Below are positions 51,440-61,614 of a stretch of DNA of 64,000 nt, piece after piece. Numbering within the stretch: the stretch's first letter is position 1; each line of letters starts with the position of its first letter. The stretch lies in the NCBI RefSeq assembly GCF_038024035.1, contig NZ_CP150664.1, forward strand, positions 2,604,001 through 2,668,000. Reading direction: 5' to 3'. Under the pieces are notes generated by a model. The model saw only the letters and a list, made by a program, of their open reading frames with translations. It made no database searches and was not told the DNA's origin. The DNA is from Polaribacter pacificus. GTDB lineage: Bacteria; Bacteroidota; Bacteroidia; Flavobacteriales; Flavobacteriaceae. The position numbers and the translations under genes are program-made.

Positions 51440-52466
51440 ATTCGGTAACTTTTAACCGTGCTTGTGCAGTTACAGAAACGTCTGCATAGGTGTTGTTTAA
51501 AAAGTTTAAATAACCTGTAATGGCTATCATGGCTGCGTTGTCTGTGGTGTATTCAAACTTAGGAATATAACTAGTCCAACCCCAATGTTGCTCAGCCATT
51601 TTAAGGCGTTTTCTAATTTCTGAATTAGCAGAAACTCCTCCAGCAATAGCAATATGGGTAATTTGAGTTTGTTTGACTGCATTTTTAAGTTTGTCCATTA
51701 AAATTTCTATGATGGTGTACTGTATGGATGCACAAATATCGTAGAGGTTTTCTTTAATGAAATTAGGTTGCTCTTTTTCTTGTTTTTGGATAAAGTATAA
51801 AATGGCCGTTTTTAATCCGCTAAAACTAAAATCAAGATCTCCAACTTTAGGTTTGGTAAACTTAAAAGCTTTTGGGTTTCCCAACTGTGCGTATTTGTCA
51901 ATTAAGGGTCCTCCAGGATAAGGAAGTCCAAGTATTTTTGCAGATTTATCAAACGCTTCTCCAACCGCATCATCAATGGTTTCTCCTAAAATTTCCATAT
52001 CAAAATGATTGTTTACTTTAACAATCTGAGTATGACCTCCGCTTATGGTAAGGCAGATAAATGGAAAAGGAGGAATCCTGCTATCTTCTTCTTTGATAAA
52101 GTGCGCTAAAATATGAGCTTGCATATGGTTAACATCTAACAATGGAATCTTTAAACCCAAAGCCAAAGATTTTGCAAAGGAAGTACCAACTAACAAAGAA
52201 CCCATTAATCCAGGACCTCTTGTAAAAGCTATTCCATGTAATTGGTGTTTTTCTATGTTGGCTTCTTTTAGTGCTTGTTGTACCACGGGTACAATGTTTT
52301 GTTGATGGGCTCTTGAAGCCAACTCTGGCACCACACCACCGTATTTAGCATGCACCTCTTGATTGGCAACCACATTGCTTAAAACTACTCCGTTGCAAAT
52401 TACGGCAGCACTCGTGTCATCACATGATGATTCTATTCCTAAAATATAGATTGACTTTTGGCTCAA
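51438..52466 (-). CDS. tsaD: tRNA N6-adenosine threonylcarbamoyltransferase
   Basis: About 342 residues from a TTG at 52466, giving the family N-terminus 'SQKSIYILGIESSCDDTSAA' (in part). An ATG at 52559 would add 31 unusual residues upstream of a strong -7 element (52494-52501), so I prefer the TTG. ASKHA fold with the metal-binding 'HMQAHILAH', 'SGGHTQIV', 'AIAGGVSANSEIR' and 'DNAAMIA'. Transfers the threonylcarbamoyl group to A37 of ANN-decoding tRNAs with TsaB/TsaE, which are not in the window. Confidence 0.95.
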   Translation of the reverse strand: MSQKSIYILGIESSCDDTSAAVICNGVVLSNVVANQEVHAKYGGVVPELASRAHQQNIVPVVQQALKEANIEKHQLHGIAFTRGPGLMGSLLVGTSFAKSLALGLKIPLLDVNHMQAHILAHFIKEEDSRIPPFPFICLTISGGHTQIVKVNNHFDMEILGETIDDAVGEAFDKSAKILGLPYPGGPLIDKYAQLGNPKAFKFTKPKVGDLDFSFSGLKTAILYFIQKQEKEQPNFIKENLYDICASIQYTIIEILMDKLKNAVKQTQITHIAIAGGVSANSEIRKRLKMAEQHWGWTSYIPKFEYTTDNAAMIAITGYLNFLNNTYADVSVTAQARLKVTE

Positions 52467-52493
52467 ACGATTAATTGTTTTAAATTGCTTGTG

Positions 52494-52501
52494 CAAAAAT
52501 A
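52494..52501 (-). promoter_or_regulatory. -7 element of tsaD
   Basis: Minus strand TATTTTTG, an exact TAnnTTTG, 28 bases upstream of the TTG start and downstream of the alternative ATG. It argues for the shorter protein. Confidence 0.5.
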
Positions 52502-52601
52502 TCGATTCAAATTCAATAGTTATTAAAAATTGAACTTTCTTTGCAATTAATGGCAGCATTTTTGATTATTATCACAATAAGGCTACTTAATTTAAACAAA
52601 A

Positions 52602-55600
52602 TTGACCATCAAAAACACGATTCGTAAAATAGTACATTTATTCAGCTATATGCTGCTTTTTTTGTTTTTGATGAGCATCGTTTTTTCTATTCCTGCTGTT
52701 CAAACTCGATTGGCCAAAACTCTTACTAAAACATTAAATAAAGAATTTAAAACAGACATTGTTGTAAAGCAGGTTGATTTGTCTTTTTTGGGTTCTGTTC
52801 GTTTAAAAGGAGTTGAAATAAGAGACCATCATAAAGACACCTTACTTTTTGTTGATAAGCTAAGTACTTCTTTGCGAGATGTTAAAAAAATAATGGACAA
52901 CGATGTAAATTTAGGGAACGTTTCTCTTGATGGTGTTCAGTTTTTTATGACAACCTACAAAGGTGAAACTGATGATAATTTAGCTGTTTTTGTTGAGAAA
53001 TTTAATACGGATACTCCTGTAGATTCTTTGGCTCCAACATTTTTACTGTCCACAAAAAACATCTATCTTAACAATCTTACTTTTCGTATTTCAGATGCCA
53101 ATAACAAAGAGCCTTTATCATTGGCATTATCAGATGCAGGTGGTAGTTTGAGTGATTTTCGTATCGAAGGAGCCAATGTATATGCTAAGCTTCGCGGTTT
53201 ATACTTTAATCATACCACAGGAATTGAGGTTGTAGATTTAACCACTGATTTTACCTATACCACTTCACAAATGCTGTTTGAGAACACCCGAATCAAGACA
53301 GCACATTCATTAGTTCAGGCCAATATTAAATTTGATTATAATCGAGAGGATTTACAATTTTTTACAGACAAAGTACTTATAAAAGCAAGCATCGATCAAA
53401 GTGATTTGGCTATGCAAGACCTGCATAAATTATACGAAGAAATTGACGGTGATGATATTTTGCATTTTAATGGAGAGTTTAATGGGTATTTAAACAATTT
53501 TAAGATAAACGGGTTTGATTTAGTTTCTGATGAAGGAATGAAAATTAAATCAGAAATGAGTTTTAAAAATATTTTAAATGCTGATAAAGATTTTCTCTTT
53601 GATGCCGCTTTAACAAATATTACAGCAAACCACCAGCAATTAAAAAGCATACTTCCTAATTTGCTTGGTAAAACCCTGCCAACAGAATTGTCACGGTTAG
53701 GTAATTTTAGACTTTCTGGTAAGACCTTTGTTAGTAGTGATAAGATTAAGGCCAATGTATTGATCAATTCAAAACTAGGAAAAGCGAGAGCAGACCTAGA
53801 ACTTACAAATATTACAAATATTGACAACTCAGATTACAAAGGAAGAATTTCTTTGATTGATTTTAATATTGGTGCTTTTATTAATGAATCATTGTTTGGT
53901 AAGGTTAGCTTGGATGCCGATGTAAATGGTTCTGGTTTTAAATTAGAAAATATCAATACCGGAGTTATAGGAAGTATTAAACAACTAGAGTTTAATGATT
54001 ATGTGTATCAAAACTTATATGTCGATGGTCTTTTTCAGAATCGTTTGTTTAATGGGAATTTAAAAGTTGATGATGCATTTTTAAAAATGCGATTTAATGG
54101 TTTGGCAGATTTTTCGTCAAGCGTCAATAAATTTGATTTTACGGCAAGTATAGAAGAAGCTAATTTACTTAAAACGAATTTGTTTACCAGAGATAGTTTA
54201 TCTAATATCAAAGGTGATATTGTAATCGATGTTGTTGGAAATAATTTTGATAATATTGTTGGAAGAGCCAACTTTAAAGATGTGGTTTACACCAATCAAA
54301 AACAGGCTTATGTTTTTAAAAACTTCTCAGTCGTTTCTGGACTTGACAAAGAGGTGAAAACGATCAAAGTTAGTTCGGATGATATTGTTCAAGGACAATT
54401 AAACGGAGTCTTTACTTTTAATCAATTACTGCCAATAGCCCAGAATGCATTGGGTAGCATGTATACAAATTACAAGCCTTACCCAGTTGATACAGATCAA
54501 TATATTGAGTTTGATTTTAAAATTTACAATCAAATTGTAGATGTATTTTTTCCTCAAATTTTTATAGGAAGTAACACCACAATTAGAGGGCGTTTGGATT
54601 CCAAATCAAATGATGTCGTTTTTACTTTTATTTCTCCTAAGGTAGTGGCCTATGGCAATGAAATCGATGAGCTTTCATTAAGGATAAATACGACAAACCC
54701 GCTATACAACACGCATCTAATGGCAGAAAATATCAAGACCAAGTATTATGATGCTACCAAGCTAAACTTGATCAATAGAACCCAAAATGACACCTTGTTT
54801 TTTAAGTCAGAGTTTAAAGGAGGGATCCAAAACTCCGAAACCTACAATATGGACTTTTATTATACTTTTAATGAAGATCAAAAGTTTGTTTTAGGTATTG
54901 AAAAATCGATATTTAATTTTAAGAATAACGTTTGGAATATTAATCCAGAAAGCAATAAAGATAATAAAGTTGTTTTTGATTTTAAGAAGGAAGAATTCGT
55001 TTTTAGTCCTTTTAAATTAGCATCAAATGAACAAGAAATTACTTTTTTAGGGACTCTTAGAGATTCTACATATAAAGATTTAAAGATCAATTTTAAAAAG
55101 GTAGAGCTCTCTAGTTTTTTGCCTCCAATAGATAGTTTATCTATGTATGGTGTTTTAAGTGGTGATTTGGACTTTTTGCAAAAAGATGGAGTGTATTCGC
55201 CAGAGGGAAACCTAGACGTTGAGAACTTTAAAATCAATTCATTTGAGCAGGGGGATTTAAAATTGTCTGTAAAAGGAAACAACTCCTACGAAAAATACAA
55301 TGTAGACTTGAGTCTTACTCATAACGGAAGCCAAAGTATTTTTGCCAATGGGGATGTTGATTTTAGTGCAACAAGACCAGAATTAAAAAACTTTATAGTA
55401 AAATTAGATCAGTTTCAGCTCAATGCTTTTAGTCCACTAGGTCAGGATATACTTACTAGACTTCGAGGAGAAGCATCTGGAGAATTTAGTGTTAGTGGCT
55501 TTTTGGGAAACCCAAGTATGAAAGGAGAAATAACACTCAAAGATGCTGGATTAAAATTTCCGTATTTGAATGTTGATTATGATTTTCAAGGCATCACAAA

Positions 55601-57071
55601 AATTTCTTTAGAAGATCAATCTTTTAATTTTGATCAGCTAACCTTGCAAGATGTTAAGTATGGAACCATCGGTGATTTTAGCGGAAGGATTTCACACTTG
55701 AATTTTAAAGATTGGTATTTAAACCTTAAGATAGACACAGAAAATTTATTGGTACTAGACACTGAAGATGCAGAAGAAACCCTGTACTACGGGACAGCCT
55801 TTATTAATGGAGGAGCTCATCTTTATGGGATGACTAGTAGTTTGCAAATTGATGTAAATGCCAAAACCAATCCAAATACAGTTTTTGTCTTGCCTTTAAG
55901 CGATTTAAAAACAGTAGATAATTTTAGTTTGATACGTTTTGATTCTGAGTTAAAAACAATTGATCCTAAGTCGCAATTTGCTGTTAATACACCCAAAGGA
56001 CTTAATTTAAATATCAATTTAGAAGTTACCAAAGACGCAACAGCAGAAGTTGTTATTGATAAAAAAACAGGAAGTTCTTTAAAAGGGAATGGTAATGGGG
56101 ATATTCAACTAAAGATCGATACTAGAGGCGGGTTTTCTATGTATGGAGACTTTATAGTAGACAAAGGTAAATACGAGTTTAAAAATAGTGGAATTAACAG
56201 AACTTTTGAAGTAGAAAAAGGCGGGACAATTTCTTGGAACGGAGATCCAACCGATGCCAATTTAAATGTAACTGGAATTTACGTAGCCAAAGCAAACCCA
56301 GGACAATTATTAGAAAACTTTAATAGCAATAGAAAAATACCAGTAAACTTAATTACAAGAATAAGTGGAGGTTTGTACAATTCAAAACAAGAATTTGATA
56401 TTGAAATTCCCAATGTTAATTCAGCGATTAAATCAGAACTTGATTTTAAATTGAATGACAATAATGTTGGTGAAAAAACCAAGCAATTTTTAACCTTGTT
56501 GGTAACCAATAGTTTTTACAATCCTAATGGTTCAGGATTCAATAGTTCTAATGCAATCATAGGAACCACTTCTAATGCGATTTCTAATGTTTTATCAGAT
56601 CTAATTAGCAGTAGCGATGGCAAGGTTCAATTTGGTGTGGGTTATGATGTGGCAAATAAGAGTGATATCGATAATTTAAATACAGATGACTTGGTTAATG
56701 TATCAGTTGGTACTCAGATTTCTGATCGGGTAATTATTAATGGTAAAGTTGGGGTTCCGGTAGGGTCTAAAACTCAATCGAGTGTTGTAGGAGAAGTTAA
56801 AGTAGAGGTACTGTTAAATGAAAAAGGAAACTTTAGAGGTGTTATTTTTAATAGACAAAACGAGATTCAATACTCAACAGAAGAAGAGGGCTATACGCAA
56901 GGTGTAGGACTTACCTATCAAGTAGATTTTAATAATTTGTCTGAGTTGCTACAAAAAATGGGGCTTAAAAAACAAAGAAAAAAGCAGTTAGAACAATCAA
57001 AAGACACTGTTGTGATGCCAACTCAACCAAAAACAGTCAAATTTAATCCAGTAAAAAAGAATGCACAATAA
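52602..57071 (+). CDS. TamB-like translocation/assembly module protein
   Basis: 1489 residues, one very large beta-rich protein. It starts at a TTG (52602), as a stop lies three codons upstream and no earlier ATG exists in frame. An N-terminal transmembrane anchor at about 12-32 is followed by an AsmA-like region ('LAKTLTKTLNKEFKTDI'), long repetitive beta strands, and the C-terminal TamB domain ('GNGNGDIQLKIDTRGGFSMYGDF', in part; 'YDVANKSDIDNLNTDDLVNVSVGTQISDR', in part). TamB-like proteins bridge inner and outer membrane and move lipids or assist outer-membrane assembly. The 3' end overlaps the nucleotidyltransferase by 11 bases. Confidence 0.9.
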   Translation: MTIKNTIRKIVHLFSYMLLFLFLMSIVFSIPAVQTRLAKTLTKTLNKEFKTDIVVKQVDLSFLGSVRLKGVEIRDHHKDTLLFVDKLSTSLRDVKKIMDNDVNLGNVSLDGVQFFMTTYKGETDDNLAVFVEKFNTDTPVDSLAPTFLLSTKNIYLNNLTFRISDANNKEPLSLALSDAGGSLSDFRIEGANVYAKLRGLYFNHTTGIEVVDLTTDFTYTTSQMLFENTRIKTAHSLVQANIKFDYNREDLQFFTDKVLIKASIDQSDLAMQDLHKLYEEIDGDDILHFNGEFNGYLNNFKINGFDLVSDEGMKIKSEMSFKNILNADKDFLFDAALTNITANHQQLKSILPNLLGKTLPTELSRLGNFRLSGKTFVSSDKIKANVLINSKLGKARADLELTNITNIDNSDYKGRISLIDFNIGAFINESLFGKVSLDADVNGSGFKLENINTGVIGSIKQLEFNDYVYQNLYVDGLFQNRLFNGNLKVDDAFLKMRFNGLADFSSSVNKFDFTASIEEANLLKTNLFTRDSLSNIKGDIVIDVVGNNFDNIVGRANFKDVVYTNQKQAYVFKNFSVVSGLDKEVKTIKVSSDDIVQGQLNGVFTFNQLLPIAQNALGSMYTNYKPYPVDTDQYIEFDFKIYNQIVDVFFPQIFIGSNTTIRGRLDSKSNDVVFTFISPKVVAYGNEIDELSLRINTTNPLYNTHLMAENIKTKYYDATKLNLINRTQNDTLFFKSEFKGGIQNSETYNMDFYYTFNEDQKFVLGIEKSIFNFKNNVWNINPESNKDNKVVFDFKKEEFVFSPFKLASNEQEITFLGTLRDSTYKDLKINFKKVELSSFLPPIDSLSMYGVLSGDLDFLQKDGVYSPEGNLDVENFKINSFEQGDLKLSVKGNNSYEKYNVDLSLTHNGSQSIFANGDVDFSATRPELKNFIVKLDQFQLNAFSPLGQDILTRLRGEASGEFSVSGFLGNPSMKGEITLKDAGLKFPYLNVDYDFQGITKISLEDQSFNFDQLTLQDVKYGTIGDFSGRISHLNFKDWYLNLKIDTENLLVLDTEDAEETLYYGTAFINGGAHLYGMTSSLQIDVNAKTNPNTVFVLPLSDLKTVDNFSLIRFDSELKTIDPKSQFAVNTPKGLNLNINLEVTKDATAEVVIDKKTGSSLKGNGNGDIQLKIDTRGGFSMYGDFIVDKGKYEFKNSGINRTFEVEKGGTISWNGDPTDANLNVTGIYVAKANPGQLLENFNSNRKIPVNLITRISGGLYNSKQEFDIEIPNVNSAIKSELDFKLNDNNVGEKTKQFLTLLVTNSFYNPNGSGFNSSNAIIGTTSNAISNVLSDLISSSDGKVQFGVGYDVANKSDIDNLNTDDLVNVSVGTQISDRVIINGKVGVPVGSKTQSSVVGEVKVEVLLNEKGNFRGVIFNRQNEIQYSTEEEGYTQGVGLTYQVDFNNLSELLQKMGLKKQRKKQLEQSKDTVVMPTQPKTVKFNPVKKNAQ

Positions 57072-57966
57072 GTATACGCTTGTGGTGTTGGCGGCTGGCA
57101 TTGGTAGTCGTTATGGAGGAACCAAGCAATTGGATGAAGTATCTGCATCTGGAGCAAGTATCATGGAATTTTCTATTTACGATGCCATCAAAGCTGGGTT
57201 TACAAACATCGTTTTTATTCTTCGAGAAGATATCTTAACAGAGGTTAAAGCAGATTTTGATAGCAAATTAGCAGGGAAAGCTACTGTTGCATACGTTTGC
57301 CAGGAGATCCAAAATATTCCAAAAACATACCAGAACAATTCTCGAGTAAAACCTTGGGGTACTGGACATGCGCTGTTGGTGGCAAAAACGCATATCCAAG
57401 AAGAGTTTTGTGTAATTAACGCTGATGATTTTTATGGCTTTGATGCTTTTAAAGCGATGTATCGATTTTTAAAAACCAATACAGATAGACAGCAATACGC
57501 TATGGTCGGTTATCCTGTGCAAAATACTTTGTCTGCAAATGGATCGGTTTCTAGAGGACAATGTTATGTAGATTCAGACCTGCAATTGCTAAAAATTACA
57601 GAACGAACAGCTATTGTTCAAAAAGAAGATGTTATCAGTTATAAAACAGCAGCTGGTAAGGAGGAGCTCTTGCCTAAGGATACTTTGGTTTCAATGAATT
57701 TTTGGGGGTTTTATCCTGAGTTTTTTAGCGATCTAGAAGCGGCCTTTGAACAGTTTTTAAGTGTTAATTCTAATTCTTTGACTACCGAGTTTTATTTACC
57801 CTCGGTGATAGATGAGTTATTGCAAAAACAAAGGGTAAGGGTGCGTGTTTTAGAGACTTCTGCCAATTGGATGGGGGTTACTTACCAAGAAGATAAAGAG
57901 TTGGTTGTGAGTAGAATAAAAGATTTTATTGCTCAAGGGGCTTATCCAGAAAATTTATGGAGATGA
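57061..57966 (+). CDS. Sugar-1-phosphate nucleotidyltransferase
   Basis: 301 residues of the NTP_transferase family. The nucleotide signature 'VLAAGIGSRYGGTKQLDEV' at about 8-26 resembles L-G-A-G-x-G-x-R-...K, and 'VINADDFYGFDAF' carries the metal-binding Asp. 'GMNFWGFYPE'-type 'SMNFWGFYPEFF' follows. It probably joins a sugar-1-phosphate to UTP. It overlaps TamB by 11 bases and the kinase by ten, so both are coupled. A paired kinase and nucleotidyltransferase suggests N-acetylhexosamine salvage to a UDP-sugar. Confidence 0.85.
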   Translation: MHNKYTLVVLAAGIGSRYGGTKQLDEVSASGASIMEFSIYDAIKAGFTNIVFILREDILTEVKADFDSKLAGKATVAYVCQEIQNIPKTYQNNSRVKPWGTGHALLVAKTHIQEEFCVINADDFYGFDAFKAMYRFLKTNTDRQQYAMVGYPVQNTLSANGSVSRGQCYVDSDLQLLKITERTAIVQKEDVISYKTAAGKEELLPKDTLVSMNFWGFYPEFFSDLEAAFEQFLSVNSNSLTTEFYLPSVIDELLQKQRVRVRVLETSANWMGVTYQEDKELVVSRIKDFIAQGAYPENLWR

Positions 57967-59054
57967 TACAGGTGCAAGAAGTTTTTAAAGCTTTTGATAC
58001 TCAAACAAGCATAGAGTCTTTTACGGTTTTAAATACTGGGCATATCAATGATACCTATTTAATAGAGACAAAAGAGGGTGTGAAATTTGTCCTCCAAAGA
58101 ATCAATAGTAATGTCTTTTCTGAAGCGGCTTTGATGATTCAAAACAAGGTTTTGGTGAGTTTGCACTTGCAAAAAAAAATGCAACAGTACTCAAAAGATA
58201 AGCTTCATCAGCATGTATTGAGCTTTGTAAAAACTCAGCAGGGTGCTTTCTTTTATGTGGATCATAATAATCATTATTGGAATCTGTCTTTTTTTATAAA
58301 AGGATCGATTACCTATGAAAAAACACCTAACACAGCAATTGCCTATCAGGCAGGGAAAGCGACCAGTGAGTTTTTGGCCTTAACTGCAGATTTTCCATTG
58401 GAATCTATCAAAACAATTTTACCAGATTTTCATAGCATTGATAATCGTTACAGACAGTTTCTTACTGCGTTAAATGCAGCTAGCCCGACAAGGTTAAAGA
58501 CTGCTGAACTGCTGATAGATTTTGTGCAAAAAGAACAAGAAAACATGCGAGTTTTAGATGAGGCGATTACTATGAATAAGCTTCCGCTGCGGTTAACCCA
58601 TAACGATACGAAAATTTCGAACATACTTTTTAATGCTTCAGATATAGCTATCTGTTTGATTGATACAGACACAGTAATGCCAGGTGTACTACACTATGAT
58701 TATGCGGATGCAATCCGAACCATTTGCAATACGGCAGATGAGGATGAATCCGATTTGTTAAAAGTGCAGTTTCATTTGGATTATTTTAAATCCTATACTC
58801 TAGGTTTTAGTGAAAATATCAAAGAAAATTGTACCTTAGAAGAAGTGAAACTTTTACCGATTAGTCTTCAGGTATTGCCATTTATTATGGGGCTCCGGTT
58901 TTTAACTGATTATTTAAATGAGGATGTTTATTATAAAACAAACTATCCTGCACATAATTTAGATAGAGCCGCAAATCAGTTTACTTTGGTAAAAGAAATT
59001 CAACAAAATTTTTCAGAAATTAAAACGTACATCACTCAGGTTTTTTCTTTTTAA
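57957..59054 (+). CDS. NahK-like sugar kinase (aminoglycoside phosphotransferase fold)
   Basis: 365 residues. N-terminal lobe: 'TVLNTGHINDTYLIETKEG' and 'KFVLQRINSNVF', as in N-acetylhexosamine 1-kinase. Catalytic loop: 'RLTHNDTKISNILF' (H-N-D-x-K-x-x-N), metal Asp in 'CLIDTDTVMPG'. The alternative ATG at 57963 differs by two codons. With the upstream nucleotidyltransferase it forms a kinase/uridylyltransferase pair like NahK or AmgK/MurU. The exact sugar (GlcNAc, GalNAc or MurNAc) cannot be read from sequence. Confidence 0.83.
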   Translation: MEMIQVQEVFKAFDTQTSIESFTVLNTGHINDTYLIETKEGVKFVLQRINSNVFSEAALMIQNKVLVSLHLQKKMQQYSKDKLHQHVLSFVKTQQGAFFYVDHNNHYWNLSFFIKGSITYEKTPNTAIAYQAGKATSEFLALTADFPLESIKTILPDFHSIDNRYRQFLTALNAASPTRLKTAELLIDFVQKEQENMRVLDEAITMNKLPLRLTHNDTKISNILFNASDIAICLIDTDTVMPGVLHYDYADAIRTICNTADEDESDLLKVQFHLDYFKSYTLGFSENIKENCTLEEVKLLPISLQVLPFIMGLRFLTDYLNEDVYYKTNYPAHNLDRAANQFTLVKEIQQNFSEIKTYITQVFSF

Positions 59055-59091
59055 TGCATCTATTTCTTTATTGTATTTAAGGACTGTTTTT

Positions 59092-59114
59092 CGAAATCGT
59101 TTTCGCTTTTTTTT
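59092..59114 (+). terminator. Candidate terminator after the kinase gene
   Basis: CGAAA (59092-59096) pairs with TTTCG (59101-59105) around TCGT, then eight T. A short stem, so it may be partial. Confidence 0.5.
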
Positions 59115-59157
59115 CTGAATGTTAGCTAATTAATCGGTAACTTTATAGATATAAAAG

Positions 59158-60141
59158 ATGGAGAAAATTAAAAAAATAGCAGTACTAACTTCAGGAGGAG
59201 ATTCACCTGGAATGAATGCAGCCATTCGTTCTGTGGTAAGGACTTGTGCGTTTTATAAGATTGCATCTGTAGGGATTTACAGAGGTTATCAGGGGATGAT
59301 TGAGGGAGATTTTATCAATCTTAATGCTCGGAGCGTTAATAATATTATTAACAAGGGAGGTACCATCCTAAAATCAGCAAGGTCTACGGAGTTTAGAACA
59401 GAAGAGGGTAGACGTAAAGCATATAAGCATTTAAAAGAGAATGAAATTGACGCCTTAGTAGTTATTGGTGGAGATGGAAGTTTTACAGGTGGCGTTGTTT
59501 TTAATCAAGAATTTAATTTCCCTATTGTGGGTATTCCAGGGACCATCGATAATGATATTTATGGAACTACACATACATTGGGTTTTGATACAGCACTCAA
59601 TACAGCTGTAGAGGCAATTGATAAAATACGTGATACCGCTTCTTCACATAACCGCTTGTTTTTTGTTGAGGTGATGGGACGAGATGCTGGTTTTATCGCT
59701 TTAAATGCAGGAGTAGGAGCAGGTGCAGAAGAAATTTTAATACCCGAAGAAGACTTAGGCCTAGACCGTATGTTAGATTCTCTAAAAGCAAGTAGAAAAT
59801 CAGGTAAATCATCCAGTATTGTTGTGGTTGCAGAAGGAGATAAAACAGGTAAAAACGTTTTTGAACTGGCAGATTATGTAGAGAAAAACTTGCCAGAATA
59901 CGATGTGAGAGTTTCTGTTTTAGGGCATATGCAACGCGGAGGTTCTCCAAGCTGTTTTGATCGCGTTTTGGCCAGTAGGTTAGGTGTAAAAGCGGTAGAA
60001 TTATTATTAGAAGGAAAAACAAATTTAATGGTAGGATTGGTCAATAATAAAATCAAGCCTACAGATTTAGAAAAAGCAATAAAAGGACATCATAAAATTG
60101 ATACAGAATTATTGAGAGTGTCAGATATTATGTCAACATAA
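59158..60141 (+). CDS. pfkA: 6-phosphofructokinase, ATP-dependent
   Basis: 327 residues. 'LTSGGDSPGMNAAIR', 'GGDGSFTGG' at 104-112 (Gly at the position that is Asp in pyrophosphate-dependent enzymes), catalytic 'PGTIDNDIYGT' (127-137), 'VEVMGRDAGFIAL', and 'GHMQRGGSP' are all present. So it uses ATP in glycolysis. 20 bases separate it from gap, giving a pfkA-gap glycolytic operon. Confidence 0.97.
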   Translation: MEKIKKIAVLTSGGDSPGMNAAIRSVVRTCAFYKIASVGIYRGYQGMIEGDFINLNARSVNNIINKGGTILKSARSTEFRTEEGRRKAYKHLKENEIDALVVIGGDGSFTGGVVFNQEFNFPIVGIPGTIDNDIYGTTHTLGFDTALNTAVEAIDKIRDTASSHNRLFFVEVMGRDAGFIALNAGVGAGAEEILIPEEDLGLDRMLDSLKASRKSGKSSSIVVVAEGDKTGKNVFELADYVEKNLPEYDVRVSVLGHMQRGGSPSCFDRVLASRLGVKAVELLLEGKTNLMVGLVNNKIKPTDLEKAIKGHHKIDTELLRVSDIMST

Positions 60142-60161
60142 ACAGATTAAATAGAACGTAA

Positions 60162-61160
<999 letters not shown>

Positions 61161-61174
61161 GAGCAAATAAGAAT

Positions 61175-61214
61175 AAAAAAAACGCGGCTTTGAAAATCAA
61201 AGCGGCGTTTTTTA
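61175..61214. terminator. Bidirectional terminator between gap and ridA
   Basis: CGC-g-GCTTTGA (61183-61193) pairs with TCAAAGC-g-GCG (61197-61208) around AAA, flanked by A and T runs. It touches the ridA stop codon. Confidence 0.88.
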
Positions 61215-61592
61215 TTTAATAGCAATCATGCTAATTTCTACATTTACAAACTTGGGTAAGTTTGCAACTTCAACGGTTTCACGTGCAGGAGCAGTTTCTT
61301 CATTAAAATAGTCTGCATACACTTCATTAATTGCAGCAAAATTATTCATGTCAGAAATAAAAATACTTGTTTTGACAACCTGTTCAAAATTCATTTCTGC
61401 AGCTTCTAAAACGGCTTTTAGGTTTTCCATAACCTGTTTAGTTTCTACAGCTATAGAATCTAAAACCAATTCTCCATTTTCTGGATTAAAGGCGATTTGC
61501 CCTGAGGTGTAAAGTGTGTTTCCTGCTAAAATGGCTTGGTTGTATGGGCCGATTGGAGCTGGCGCTTTGCTTGTAGTGATGATTTTTTTCAT
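61212..61592 (-). CDS. ridA: RidA family reactive intermediate deaminase
   Basis: 126 residues. It hydrolyses 2-aminoacrylate and related enamines/imines from PLP enzymes. 'PIGPYNQAILAGNTLYTSGQI', in part 'GPYNQAI', and the active-site Arg104 in 'APARETVEVANLPKFVNVEI' (in part) place it in the RidA subfamily rather than the diverged Rid2-7 groups. It lies 22 bases downstream of lptD on the same strand and is probably co-transcribed with it, as seen in other flavobacteria. Confidence 0.95.
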   Translation of the reverse strand: MKKIITTSKAPAPIGPYNQAILAGNTLYTSGQIAFNPENGELVLDSIAVETKQVMENLKAVLEAAEMNFEQVVKTSIFISDMNNFAAINEVYADYFNEETAPARETVEVANLPKFVNVEISMIAIK

Positions 61593-61614
61593 TTTATTTA
61601 AATTTTCTTAATTT

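Noticed and set aside
53396..53827. A 143-residue frame antisense to the TamB-like gene, and similar antisense frames (22113-22451, 35790-36113, 54878-55282)
   Set aside because: They mirror real coding sequence on the opposite strand and show no start context, domains or neighbours that support them.
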